A DNA stretch of 64,000 nt from Acidimicrobiia bacterium (GTDB taxonomy: Bacteria; Actinomycetota; Acidimicrobiia; Spongiisociales; UBA5794): positions 1 through 64,000 of the forward strand of contig JALSQW010000066.1 in NCBI GenBank assembly GCA_026985095.1, read 5' to 3'. Under the pieces are notes generated by a model. It saw only the letters and a program-made list of their open reading frames with translations, had not been told where the DNA came from and did no database searches. Below are positions 53,833 through 62,726 of the stretch, one piece after another. The stretch's first letter is position 1. Every line of letters starts with the position of its first letter. The translations under genes were made by a program, and so were the position numbers.

Positions 53833-55125
53833 ATGAGTGACCGCAAAGGCGTCTTGACCACCGATGCCGGGGACCTCGAACTCCCGGTCGTCGAGCCGAC
53901 GACGGGCAACGCCGGCCTCGACATCCGCAAGCTCCGCGGGACGCTCGGGTACGTGACGTTCGACCCTGGGTTCGCCAACACCGCCAACACCCGCAGCGCC
54001 ATCACCTTCGTCAACGGCGCCGCCGGCGAGCTCCGCCACCGCGGCTACCGGATCGAGGATCTCGCCGCCAACTGCACGTTCCTCGAGGTCGCCTATCTGC
54101 TCTTGTTCGGTGATCTCCCCAACGCCGAACAGCTCGATGCGTGGACCGCCGAGGTCAAGACCCACACCCTGCTCAGCGAGGAGATGAAGCGCTTCTTCGA
54201 TGCCTTCCCCCGCTCGGCACATCCGATGGCGATCCTGTCGTCGGCGACGAACGCGATCTCGACGTTCTACGAGGAGTACTACAACCCGTCCGATCCCGAT
54301 GCCGTCGGAGAGTCGGCCAAGCGGCTCATCGCCAAGATGCCGACGATCGCCGCCTGGGCGTACAAGAAGTCGATCGGGCAACCCTACGTCTATCCGCGCA
54401 ACGACCTGACGTACGTGGAGAACTTCCTCCACATGATGTTCGCGCTCCCGGTCGAGGACCTGAAGGTCGACCCGGTCGTGGCCAGGGCCCTCAACGTGCT
54501 GCTCATCCTGCACGCCGATCATGGGCAGAACTGCTCCACCGCGACCGTCCGAGCCGTCGGCTCGAGTCAAGCCAACCTGTTCGCCTCGGTCGCCGCCGGC
54601 ATGAACGCGCTGTGGGGTCCGCTCCACGGCGGCGCCAACCAGGCCGTGATCGAGATGCTGCAGAACATCCTCGACGATCCCGACGCCGACGTCGCCTCGG
54701 TGGTCGCCCGAGCGAAGGATCCCAACGATCCGTTCCGGCTCATGGGGTTCGGCCACCGGGTCTACAAGAACTACGACCCGCGGGCCAAGGTGCTGCGACG
54801 ATTCGCCCACGATGTCCTCGAACGGACCTCCGGCAAGGACCCGATGCTCGAGATCGCCCAGCAACTCGAAGAGGTCGCCCTCAACGATCCGTACTTCCAG
54901 GAGCGCAAGCTCTTCCCCAACGTCGACTTCTACTCGGGGATCATCTTCCGGGCCCTCGGATTCCCACCGAGGATGTTCACGGTGCTGTTCGCCATCGGCC
55001 GCCTTCCGGGGTGGATCGCCAACTGGAAAGAGATGACCGAGGATCCCGACACCCGGATCATGCGCCCACGCCAGGTCTACACGGGCCCCGTCGTGCGGGA
55101 CTTCATCCCCATCGACCAGCGCTGA
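53833..55125 (+). CDS. gltA: Citrate synthase
   Basis: Condenses acetyl-CoA and oxaloacetate. The 430 residues contain LNVLLILHADHGQNCST, GPLHGGANQAVIEML (catalytic His), MGFGHRVYKNYDPRA (second His), and FPNVDFYSGIIF (catalytic Asp). AAGGAGG lies ten bases upstream of the ATG. It is one of few plus-strand genes in the window, inserted between pgsA and thrS where mycobacteria keep a HIT-family gene. The stop is only 7 bases from the converging downstream gene, with no terminator hairpin between. Confidence 0.97.
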   Translation: MSDRKGVLTTDAGDLELPVVEPTTGNAGLDIRKLRGTLGYVTFDPGFANTANTRSAITFVNGAAGELRHRGYRIEDLAANCTFLEVAYLLLFGDLPNAEQLDAWTAEVKTHTLLSEEMKRFFDAFPRSAHPMAILSSATNAISTFYEEYYNPSDPDAVGESAKRLIAKMPTIAAWAYKKSIGQPYVYPRNDLTYVENFLHMMFALPVEDLKVDPVVARALNVLLILHADHGQNCSTATVRAVGSSQANLFASVAAGMNALWGPLHGGANQAVIEMLQNILDDPDADVASVVARAKDPNDPFRLMGFGHRVYKNYDPRAKVLRRFAHDVLERTSGKDPMLEIAQQLEEVALNDPYFQERKLFPNVDFYSGIIFRALGFPPRMFTVLFAIGRLPGWIANWKEMTEDPDTRIMRPRQVYTGPVVRDFIPIDQR

Positions 55126-55132
55126 GCGCCGC

Positions 55133-55642
55133 TCAACGCTCGGCCGGAGGCACCGCCTCCGCGTAGACGTCGACGAGGGACCGATCGAGCGCATCGACCC
55201 TGACGAGGGCACGCTCCGAGGGGGGTTCGTCGGCGGAGAAGACCAGCACGTTCCAGATGGGTTTGGCCAGCGGACCCGAGAAGCCGAGCTGGGCCGAGGC
55301 ATGCCCGACCGGGAACGGAACGGCCCGGTTCGCCTCGACCAGCGCCTCGGGCTCACGGACCTCGAGGCGCCACCCCGCAACTACGTGGTACAGCGCGATG
55401 AGCGCGAGGGGAACCACCGTCGTCCACCACATCGGTGCCGGGAGGGCCTCGACGACGAGCCCGACGGCAACGGCCGCCGCTGCGATCAGATAGATGGCCC
55501 CAGCGTTCCGGCGCCGGACCGTGTCCGGAACGCTGTAGGGACCGACCACCGAAGCGTCGAGATCCTCGGGCACGGCCACCGCCCGCGCCACCTCCTGTGG
55601 GATCTCGATCCCGCGCCGGTCCGCCTGCGCCTCGTCGCTCAT
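55133..55642 (-). CDS. Two-helix membrane protein of unknown function
   Basis: A 169-residue protein: a hydrophilic, acidic N terminus (about 1-45), two membrane helices (about 48-67 and 72-92), and a cytoplasmic or extracytoplasmic C-terminal part with EANRAVPFPVGHASAQLGF and PIWNVLVFSADEPPSERAL. I do not recognise the family. It overlaps the transporter stop by 4 bases (ATGA) and is therefore co-translated with it; a partner or accessory role is likely but unproven. Confidence 0.75.
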   Translation of the reverse strand: MSDEAQADRRGIEIPQEVARAVAVPEDLDASVVGPYSVPDTVRRRNAGAIYLIAAAAVAVGLVVEALPAPMWWTTVVPLALIALYHVVAGWRLEVREPEALVEANRAVPFPVGHASAQLGFSGPLAKPIWNVLVFSADEPPSERALVRVDALDRSLVDVYAEAVPPAER

Positions 55643-58362
55643 GGTCTCGTCGCCTCCAACGCCTCGGCCAGCACGTCGGTATCGACGGGGTCCTCTCCCC
55701 TCCGCCGGTGCCATCGGTCCCACAGCACCAGATAGGTCGGCAGCACCAGCACCGCGGCGAACAGGGCGAGCAGGATCGTGTAGGCCGTGACGATACCGAA
55801 CTGCCGGAACGGGATCGTCGACGACGTCGCCAGGACCCCGAACCCGGCGATCGTGGTCAGGGCGGATCCGGCCAAGGCGCCGCCCGTGTGCACCAGGGTC
55901 TGTTCCACGGCCTCCTCGGCCGACGGAGTGCGGGCGCGATCTTCGAGGTAGCGGTGGGTGACGTGGATCATGTATGGCACGCCGATGCCGATGGCCAGCG
56001 CCGAGATGGTCGCGGTGACCGGACCGAAGGGGATCCCGGCGGCCGCCATCACCCCGAACGACCACAACACGACCAGCACCACCGGCACGGTGGTCAGCAC
56101 CCCGAGCATGGGGCGCCTCGACTCGTACCAGAAGTTGATCACCAAGAGGATCAGCGCAGCCACCAAGGTCAGCAGCAGCGACGAGAGCTGCGAGTTCTGG
56201 AGCGTCGTCACGATCACGTTCGAGACGATCTCGTCCGACGTCGGCACGGCGTCCAGACCGACCTCGCGAACCGGGGCGAAGTCGTCGATGAGCGCATCGC
56301 GGAGTCTCGCCGCCCCGCTCTCACCCGCTTGGGTGGTGATGGTGAACAGCGCCGCGTCGTAACCCGAGTCGGAGCGGTGCAGGACCCTGGCGGCACGCTC
56401 CGGATCCTGCGCGAACAGCGTGTCGTAGAGGGCGACGACATCCGCCTCCGGGGCGACCGCCAGGGAACCGGTCTGCATCCCGGCCGCTCCGGCGGCCTGG
56501 GCGACGACCGGATCGAACGACGGGGACTGCGGGTTGGCGAGCTGAGCGACGAGGGCCACCGGAGACTCGGCGGCGGGGAACCCGTCGACGAGCACGACAC
56601 CCTCGTCGTCGGTCATGTTCGAGGTCGCAGCGACCATGGCGTTGAACGCGCCGGCGGTGGCCGGGTCCCCGGTCACCAGCACCTGGGTCTGCTCACCGAA
56701 CCCTCCCCCGTAGTCGGTGAGCAGCGTCTCGAAGGTCTGGCGAAGCGGCGACGTGACCGGGATGAAATCCAGGAACGAGAACTTGGCCTCCACCTTGGAG
56801 GTCCCGTAGGCACCCAGCCCGCCGAGAACGAGCGAGGCGACGAGGGTGCCGACGGCGGCGTGCTTGGGCAGCCAGGCGGCGCGTCCGACGAGGCGGGGAA
56901 GCCGCTTGGCCTGGCCACCCTCGAGGGCGCCGGCATCGAGGGTCCCTCGGCGTTCGGCGCGCCGGTCGAGGAGCTCCCGGATCGCCGGCACGAAGGTCAG
57001 CATGAGGAGGAACGAGGCGAGGATCCCGAAGGCGGCCAGTTCCCCGAACTCCCGCAACGCGGGGATGTCGTTGGTGAGGTTGGTCAGGAACCCGACGGCG
57101 GTCGTCACGGTGGCCAGCACCAATGCGATCCCCACGGTCCGGATGGCGGTCGAGATGGCCACGTCGACGGTGGCGCCGGCGGACATCTCCTCGCGGTAGC
57201 GGGTGTTGACGTGGATGGCGTAGTCGACCCCGAGGCCGATGAGGAGGATCGGGAGGATCTGTACCATCTGGGACTGCGCACCGAACCGGAGATAGCCGTA
57301 GCCGTTCATCCAGGTGATGGCGGCGGCGATCGTCAACAAGGTGATCAGGGTGTCCGCCGTCGTGCGGCGAAGACCGCGTGACGACAGGGTCCAGATCAGG
57401 TAGACGCCCACGAACACCGCCGCCGCGAACAGCAGCAGCGGACCGGTCGCCACGTCCGCGAGGGACTCCCCGAGCAGGTCGGGGAACAGGACCGCCAGGC
57501 CCGGGACGAGGAGGACGACGACCGCCGCCGACATCCCCACGAGACCGACGACCGACAGGAGCCGGTCCTTCCGATCGCGAGGACGCACGAGGAAGATGAT
57601 CGACAGGACGAGGAAGATGATGAATCCGGCGGTCGCGAACAGCCGGCCGATCTCCTTCTGGAACTCGGAGTCGCCGGCGAACAGCAGCTCGAACGAGAAC
57701 GGCTCGACGCTGACGCCATCGGGAACGGGGGCCGCCTTCATCGCCGCCGCGCCCGCCGCCGCGGCCGCGACGAACGAGTCGAACTCCTCCGGACCGGCGG
57801 CCCCGGTGGTGAAGACGATCATGAGCCCCGACGGCGCCGAGGGGACCGTCGGATCAGCGCTCGCCGGGAGCAGACCGCGCACGAGACCGGCTTGTTGGGC
57901 GGGCATCTCCTCGAGCGCGGCCCGGTAGATCGCCTTCACCTCGGCGTCCGTCGTCGGCCGGGGAGCACCCTGGGCGATCGCGAACTCGACCGGGGTGAGG
58001 AAATGGACGATCGGAGGCGCGTCGCCGTTGCTCACCAGGTAGGGGGCGAGCTCGCTTCGTGCGACCGCCGCCGAGACCGCCTCGGCGGCGGCCAAACCGT
58101 CGAGGGTGATGACGTCGCCGCGGTCGGAGGAGATGATCGCCTGCATGACGCTCTGGTTCGACTCGGCACCGAAGAGCTCGTTGATCTGGCGCTCGGCGAC
58201 GATCTCGGGGGCCTCGGGAGCGAACCCTTCGTTGGCGTTGTCGGCCGGTCGGAACTCGGACCCGAAGAATCCGAACACCAGCGACAGCACGATCGTGACG
58301 GCGATGACCACCCAGGGGAACCGTCGGACGGAGGCCGAGAGCACATGGACGAGGGTCTTCAC
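55639..58362 (-). CDS. RND/MMPL-family transporter
   Basis: A 907-residue transporter of the MMPL/RND superfamily: TM1 (about 16-35), a first extracytoplasmic domain (about 36-240), helices 2-6, then a second TM1-like helix (about 515-535), second domain and helices. The first half has GLGVDYAIHVNTRYREE with the Asp379-Tyr380 pair used for proton transfer in family members; the equivalent in the second half reads GIGVPYMIHVTHRYLED, with Pro796 in place of Asp. GTG start has AGGAGT upstream. Cargo unknown; the proximity to PIM genes makes a lipid possible. Confidence 0.88.
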   Translation of the reverse strand: MKTLVHVLSASVRRFPWVVIAVTIVLSLVFGFFGSEFRPADNANEGFAPEAPEIVAERQINELFGAESNQSVMQAIISSDRGDVITLDGLAAAEAVSAAVARSELAPYLVSNGDAPPIVHFLTPVEFAIAQGAPRPTTDAEVKAIYRAALEEMPAQQAGLVRGLLPASADPTVPSAPSGLMIVFTTGAAGPEEFDSFVAAAAAGAAAMKAAPVPDGVSVEPFSFELLFAGDSEFQKEIGRLFATAGFIIFLVLSIIFLVRPRDRKDRLLSVVGLVGMSAAVVVLLVPGLAVLFPDLLGESLADVATGPLLLFAAAVFVGVYLIWTLSSRGLRRTTADTLITLLTIAAAITWMNGYGYLRFGAQSQMVQILPILLIGLGVDYAIHVNTRYREEMSAGATVDVAISTAIRTVGIALVLATVTTAVGFLTNLTNDIPALREFGELAAFGILASFLLMLTFVPAIRELLDRRAERRGTLDAGALEGGQAKRLPRLVGRAAWLPKHAAVGTLVASLVLGGLGAYGTSKVEAKFSFLDFIPVTSPLRQTFETLLTDYGGGFGEQTQVLVTGDPATAGAFNAMVAATSNMTDDEGVVLVDGFPAAESPVALVAQLANPQSPSFDPVVAQAAGAAGMQTGSLAVAPEADVVALYDTLFAQDPERAARVLHRSDSGYDAALFTITTQAGESGAARLRDALIDDFAPVREVGLDAVPTSDEIVSNVIVTTLQNSQLSSLLLTLVAALILLVINFWYESRRPMLGVLTTVPVVLVVLWSFGVMAAAGIPFGPVTATISALAIGIGVPYMIHVTHRYLEDRARTPSAEEAVEQTLVHTGGALAGSALTTIAGFGVLATSSTIPFRQFGIVTAYTILLALFAAVLVLPTYLVLWDRWHRRRGEDPVDTDVLAEALEATRP

Positions 58363-58434
58363 GGGTTACTCCTGCTCACAGAGGGTATCGACAGCGTGTC
58401 GAGGGAGGCGTTCCGGTGGCGGAGCCTACCTCGT

Positions 58435-58455
58435 GGCGGCGCCTTGTCCGCCGCC
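58435..58455 (-). terminator. GC hairpin after thrS
   Basis: GGCGGC (58435-58440), nine-base loop, GCCGCC (58450-58455), 45 bases downstream of the thrS stop, in the 137-base gap before the transporter. No U-run. A plausible but weak terminator; the remaining gap holds a TACCCT box that could be the -10 of the transporter. Confidence 0.35.
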
Positions 58456-58499
58456 CCTGAGGGTCCCCGCCGCGCTCGGGTTCCGTGCAGCCACACCGG

Positions 58500-60431
58500 T
58501 CAGCGCGGTGGAGCGGTCAGCTCCTCGAGCTCTGCCAGCGCCTGGTCGATCGTGATCCCGCGTCGTTCCTTGTCCTCGCCTCGGAGACGCAGCCCGACGG
58601 TCCCCGCTTCCACGTCGTTGTCGCCGACCACCAGCACGGCCGGGTGCTTGTGGGTGATCGCCCGGCGGATCTTCTCCCCCACGGTGTCGGCGGCCAGGTC
58701 GGCCTCCACGCGGATGCCCGCCTCGCGCAGGCGGTCGCCCACCGATCGGGCGTACTCGTCGTGTCGGTCGGCCACCGGGACCACCGTCGCCTGCACCGGA
58801 GACAGCCATCCCGGCAAGGCGCCGGCGTAGTGCTCGATGAGGATGCCGACGAAGCGCTCGATGGAACCGAACAGCGCCCGGTGGATCATGACCGGACGTT
58901 CCCGATCGTTCCCCGAGGTCGTGTAGACGAGCCCGAAGTTCTCCGGCTGGGCGAAGTCGACCTGGATCGTCGAGATCTGCCAACGCCGCCCGATCGCATC
59001 GCTGACATGGATGTCGATCTTCGGCCCGTAGAAGGCACCTTCGCCCTCGGCGATCTCGTAGGGCAGCTCGGCCGTCTCCAGCGCCGCTCGCAACGACGCC
59101 TCGGCTCTGTCCCACAGCGCCAGATCGCCGACGTACTTATCTGGCCGCGTCGACAGGTCCGCCTCGAAGGTCGAGAACCCGAAATCGCGCAGGACCATGA
59201 GGACGAAGTCCAGGAGGTTCTGCAGCTCGTGACCGAGGCGCTCCTCGGTGGTGAAGATGTGGCTGTCGTCCTGGGTGAAGCCGCGGGCGCGCAGCAACCC
59301 ATGCAACACGCCGGAGCGCTCGTAGCGGTAGACCGTGCCGAGTTCGAACAGGCGTAGGGGCAGTTCCCGGTAGCTGCGGGCCCGGGAGCGGTAGATGAGG
59401 ATGTGGAACGGGCAGTTCATCGGTTTGACGAAGTACCGCTGCCCGTGGTCGAGCTCCATCGCCGGGTACATCCCCTCGGCGTAGAAGTCGACGTGGCCGG
59501 AGGTCTCCCATAGGTCGGCCTTGGCGACGTGCGGCGAGACGACCGAGTCGTAGCCGTGCGCGGCGTGGGTCCGTCGCGAGTAGTCCTCGATGGTGCGCCG
59601 GAGGATCCCGCCCTTGGGGTGCCACACGGCCAGTCCGGCTCCGAGTTCGGAGGGGAACGAGTAGAGGTCGAGCTCCTTGCCGAGTCGTCGATGATCGCGC
59701 CGCTCGGCTTCTTCGAGACGGTGGAGGTACGCTCGGAGGGCCTTGCTCGACTCCCATGCGGTCCCGTAGATGCGCTGGAGCTGCGGGTTGTGCTCGTCGC
59801 CGCGCCAGTACGCCCCCGAGGTCCGCAAGAGCTTCACCGCCGGGATCCGACCGGTCGACGGCACGTGCGGTCCGCGACAGAGATCGACGAAGCCGTCGTT
59901 CCGGTATACGCTCACGGCGTTCGATCCGACCCCTTCACCCTCATCCACCCCACGGATGATCTCGAGCTTGAACGGCTGGTCGGCGAAGACCTCGAGGGCA
60001 TCGTCGATCGACATCTCCTCCCGGACGAAGGGTTGGTCTTCGTCGATCAGCTCGTGCATCCGGGCCTCGATCCTCTCGAGATCCTCGGGCGTGAACGGCC
60101 GGCCGATGTCGAAGTCGTAGTAGAAGCCGTCGGTGATGGCCGGACCGATGGCGAACTTGGCGCCCGGGTACAGGTCCAGCACGGCCTGGGCGAGGACATG
60201 GGCCGCAGAGTGTCGGAGGACCGACCGCCCTTCGTCGGTGCCGTCGGTGACGACGCTGAACGCGCCCCCACCGGGGAGAGGACGGTCGAGGTCGAACCAG
60301 TCGTCGTCGACCTTGACGGCCACTGCCGCCTTCGCCAGGCGAGGGCCGATCTCCGCGGCGACGTCGCGTCCCGTCGTGCCGTCCGGGTACTCGCGGACGG
60401 TGCCGTCTGGAAGGGTCAATCGTATCGCCAC
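58500..60431 (-). CDS. thrS: Threonyl-tRNA synthetase
   Basis: Class II synthetase; 643 residues. N-terminal TGS domain (IRLTLPDGTVREYPDGTTG), editing domain with LRHSAAHVLAQAVLD and its later Cys/His, catalytic core with the zinc Cys in KPMNCPFHILIYRS, RLFELGTVYRYERSGVLHGLLRARGFTQDDSH in motif 2 (in parts), and a C-terminal anticodon domain with PVADRHDEYARSVGDRLR. Start is GTG at 60431. A -10-like TAGCCT (60462-60467) and an inverted repeat lie upstream. Confidence 0.97.
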   Translation of the reverse strand: MAIRLTLPDGTVREYPDGTTGRDVAAEIGPRLAKAAVAVKVDDDWFDLDRPLPGGGAFSVVTDGTDEGRSVLRHSAAHVLAQAVLDLYPGAKFAIGPAITDGFYYDFDIGRPFTPEDLERIEARMHELIDEDQPFVREEMSIDDALEVFADQPFKLEIIRGVDEGEGVGSNAVSVYRNDGFVDLCRGPHVPSTGRIPAVKLLRTSGAYWRGDEHNPQLQRIYGTAWESSKALRAYLHRLEEAERRDHRRLGKELDLYSFPSELGAGLAVWHPKGGILRRTIEDYSRRTHAAHGYDSVVSPHVAKADLWETSGHVDFYAEGMYPAMELDHGQRYFVKPMNCPFHILIYRSRARSYRELPLRLFELGTVYRYERSGVLHGLLRARGFTQDDSHIFTTEERLGHELQNLLDFVLMVLRDFGFSTFEADLSTRPDKYVGDLALWDRAEASLRAALETAELPYEIAEGEGAFYGPKIDIHVSDAIGRRWQISTIQVDFAQPENFGLVYTTSGNDRERPVMIHRALFGSIERFVGILIEHYAGALPGWLSPVQATVVPVADRHDEYARSVGDRLREAGIRVEADLAADTVGEKIRRAITHKHPAVLVVGDNDVEAGTVGLRLRGEDKERRGITIDQALAELEELTAPPR

Positions 60432-60449
60432 GGGTTCCTGCCTCGGTGT

Positions 60450-60479
60450 CGGTGACCGGGAAGGCTACAGCGGTCACCG
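60450..60479. promoter_or_regulatory. Paired 9-bp inverted repeat at the thrS promoter
   Basis: CGGTGACCG (60450-60458) and its exact inverse CGGTCACCG (60471-60479), each itself nearly palindromic, are 21 bp apart centre to centre (two helical turns). Between them is AGGCTA, the complement of a TAGCCT -10 box for thrS. The layout looks like a two-site operator in the divergent thrS/60536 promoter region rather than an RNA hairpin. Confidence 0.5.
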
Positions 60480-60535
60480 CGGTTCGCCGAACATCATGCG
60501 ACAATGGACCCGACCGGACGTGAGGGGGCACGATC

Positions 60536-61405
60536 GTGGATACGTACGAACTGGCTACACGTCTCGCCGCCGGCGGGCGGGTGCAGGACCTGACCGGTCC
60601 GAACCGTCGGGTGGGAGCGAACCACCTGTATCGGATCTGGACCGACGGGGACGGGGCGAAGATCTTGAAGATCTACGGGACGCCGGCACGCGAGCGCCGC
60701 GAGCGCCATGCCCTCGACGCGCTGTCGTCGCTCGAGGGGATCCCCCGGATCATGGACCGTGGGATCATCGAGGGCACGGTGTGGGCCACCTTCGCCGATG
60801 CCGGCCGATGGAACCTCGCCACACTGCCCGAGAACAGCGGCCTCGCCCACAAGGCCGGTGAGATCCTGCGCACGATCCACGATTCGGCCCCGAACCCCCT
60901 GTCCAACCTCAGCCGCGGCATCGACCAGGAGTGGGTCACGATCGACTTCGCGTCCACGATGCGTCGACTCCTGCGGTACCGCGGCAAGCTCGGGGTTCCC
61001 CTGGAACTGATCGAGGCCGCGTCCACGGTGACGCCGCCGTTCGCCTCCGAGCCGAGAGCGGCCCATACGGACCCCGGCCCGCGGAACTTCCTCGTCGACG
61101 ACGACGGCAACGTGACGCTCATCAACTGGGAATGGGCCACGCTGGCCCCACCCGAGTGGGATCTGTCGAAGGCGATCTGGCTGGTCGGACGGAGTTCGGG
61201 ACCCCAGGCGGCCGAGGCGCTGCAACGCGGCTACGGCAAGTCCATGGATCCGACCCAGCTCGACCGATGGGTCGTCTACCACGCGGCGATGAACCTCGTC
61301 TACGAGGCCGAACAGCAACTCTCGGGCGTCTCCAAGGAGCCCTATCAGGACCTCGTCGCCGAGCTCCAGCGGGCCGCTGCCGGCGCCACGGGGCCCCGCG
61401 TCTGA
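60536..61405 (+). CDS. Aminoglycoside-phosphotransferase-fold kinase-like protein
   Basis: A 289-residue protein kinase-like (APH/choline-kinase fold) protein. The N lobe has a Lys in AKILKIYG (Lys45 candidate); the C lobe has HTDPGPRN (177-184), the APH version of the catalytic loop with Asp179 and Asn184, followed by VTLINWEWATLAPPEWDL. In active APH enzymes the last motif is usually IDWE or IDFE; here Asn197 replaces the metal-binding Asp. GTG start has GAGGGGG seven bases upstream. Substrate unknown; drug resistance should not be assumed. Divergent from thrS. Confidence 0.82.
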   Translation: MDTYELATRLAAGGRVQDLTGPNRRVGANHLYRIWTDGDGAKILKIYGTPARERRERHALDALSSLEGIPRIMDRGIIEGTVWATFADAGRWNLATLPENSGLAHKAGEILRTIHDSAPNPLSNLSRGIDQEWVTIDFASTMRRLLRYRGKLGVPLELIEAASTVTPPFASEPRAAHTDPGPRNFLVDDDGNVTLINWEWATLAPPEWDLSKAIWLVGRSSGPQAAEALQRGYGKSMDPTQLDRWVVYHAAMNLVYEAEQQLSGVSKEPYQDLVAELQRAAAGATGPRV

Positions 61406-61518
61406 CCACCGCGTCCAACACGCCGGATACGGCATAGCTTTCGCCGCTGCGCCCCGTCGAGGAAATACCGGGGTTTTTCGCGCTCTCGCGTACGCTTGCG
61501 CCCTGGAAGGAGGAAGCA

Positions 61519-61731
61519 GTGATCGAGATCATCCTGGCCCTCGGTGTCGTCGTCCTGGGGACTCTGGCCATCAGCGGCCGGCGGCCACTCTCGCAGACCG
61601 GCCCTGCCTTCGACCTCGCCGGATCGGTGGCCTTCGACGACGACCCGGGAGACCTGCCCTGCCCGTGGTGTCTGGCCCCGACCCGGGAGCAGGATCCCCG
61701 CTGCCCCTCCTGCGGGCAGCGGTTCGGCTGA
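61519..61731 (+). CDS. Small membrane-anchored zinc-ribbon protein
   Basis: A 70-residue protein: N-terminal membrane helix (about 2-20, IEIILALGVVVLGTLAI), an acidic linker, then CPWC and CPSC separated by eleven residues, a C4 zinc-ribbon. GTG start follows AAGGAGG by six bases, strong support for a real short gene. The 113 bases upstream hold no clear promoter. Function unknown; small anchored ribbons often sense or recruit partners at the membrane. Confidence 0.8.
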   Translation: MIEIILALGVVVLGTLAISGRRPLSQTGPAFDLAGSVAFDDDPGDLPCPWCLAPTREQDPRCPSCGQRFG

Positions 61732-61755
61732 CCTCGACCGCCGTCCCTGCGACCG

Positions 61756-62598
61756 TCAGGGGCCGTACTCGACGTTGACGGCATCCTGGGCGAATCCCAA
61801 GCGCCGATAGAGCTCCACCGCTCGACCGTTGTCGGCGTCGGTCCACAACCGAGCCCGACGACCGCCGCGGCCATGGATCTGCTCCAGTCCCGCGAGCACG
61901 AGCGCCCGACCCAGGCCCCGTCCCGTCACCGACGGTTCGACCGCGATCACATGGATCTCGCCTTCCTGTGGCGTCACCGGCCTCGTCCAGCAGAAACCGA
62001 CCGGGGCACCATCGATGGTCGCCACCACCAGGTCATCCGGCTCGGTACCCGTTACCCTCGCGACCGCGACCAGTTCGTCGACGGTCATCGCCCCCTGCTC
62101 GGGATGATCGGCGAACGCGGCTCGGTTGATGGCGACGATGGCCTCGTCGTCGACACCCCGACGCCACGGGCGGAGCTCCACCCCATCGGGAACCCGAGGC
62201 GGAGCGGCCGGAAGCGAACGTCGCATGCGCACGACCGCCCGGAGGGGAACGAACCCCATGTCCTCGAGGGCCGCCTGCTGGCTCGGCCGCCACGCCCACA
62301 CGGTGAACGGCGCGTCCCGAGGAACGAGACCCAGCGTCAGGTCGAGGACCTGCCGCTCGCCCTCGGCGTGCTCCAGGCGCGGCGCCACCGCCGTCTCCAG
62401 CGCGTACCGGTCGCCGTGGGGCGCGATGACCGCATGGGCTTCGATCCGCCCGTCGCGCCCCCATGAGGCGGCGATCGCCCCGTTCCGGCCTGTAGCGAGC
62501 CGGGCCTTGTGGCCCGACAGTGCCGGGAGCTCGCGCCCGGCCGACAACCCGTCGAGGAACTCGGCGATCTCCTTCTCGTCGAGGTCGAGGCGTTCCAT
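61756..62598 (-). CDS. mshD: Mycothiol synthase-like double GNAT acetyltransferase (MshD-like)
   Basis: MshD acetylates Cys-GlcN-Ins to finish mycothiol, the actinobacterial thiol buffer. The 280-residue protein has two GNAT units; the second holds IHVIAVEPSVTGRGLGRALVLAGLEQI for acetyl-CoA and the terminal ARLWTDADNGRAVELYRRLGF, which closely resembles MshD. A TAGGCT box eight bases before the ATG and no ribosome-binding site suggest a leaderless mRNA. It is shorter than M. tuberculosis MshD (about 315) and no other msh genes are here, so a different GNAT role remains possible. Confidence 0.8.
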   Translation of the reverse strand: MERLDLDEKEIAEFLDGLSAGRELPALSGHKARLATGRNGAIAASWGRDGRIEAHAVIAPHGDRYALETAVAPRLEHAEGERQVLDLTLGLVPRDAPFTVWAWRPSQQAALEDMGFVPLRAVVRMRRSLPAAPPRVPDGVELRPWRRGVDDEAIVAINRAAFADHPEQGAMTVDELVAVARVTGTEPDDLVVATIDGAPVGFCWTRPVTPQEGEIHVIAVEPSVTGRGLGRALVLAGLEQIHGRGGRRARLWTDADNGRAVELYRRLGFAQDAVNVEYGP

Positions 62599-62606
62599 GC
62601 GCCCCG

Positions 62607-62612
62607 AGCCTA
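62607..62612 (-). promoter_or_regulatory. -10 box for a leaderless mshD-like mRNA
   Basis: TAGGCT on the minus strand, exactly eight bases before the ATG at 62598. No -35 element or ribosome-binding site seen. Confidence 0.45.
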
Positions 62613-62712
62613 CGGCTCCGAGCGCCTCACGAGCCACCGACGTGCACCACGCCGCCCGCCTATCGCCTCGATCCCGGCGCCCCCTCGCGACCGACCCCGG
62701 GCCCCGGTGCCG

Positions 62713-62718
62713 TATCCT
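62713..62718 (+). promoter_or_regulatory. -10 box for a leaderless patatin mRNA
   Basis: TATCCT, exactly eight bases before the GTG at 62727; no ribosome-binding site. Same geometry as the divergent mshD-like start. Confidence 0.45.
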
Positions 62719-62726
62719 CCGACGCC

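Noticed and set aside
60536-61405. Antibiotic-resistance phosphotransferase
   Set aside because: APH fold is shared by many metabolic kinases, the metal Asp is replaced, and the setting beside thrS is housekeeping.
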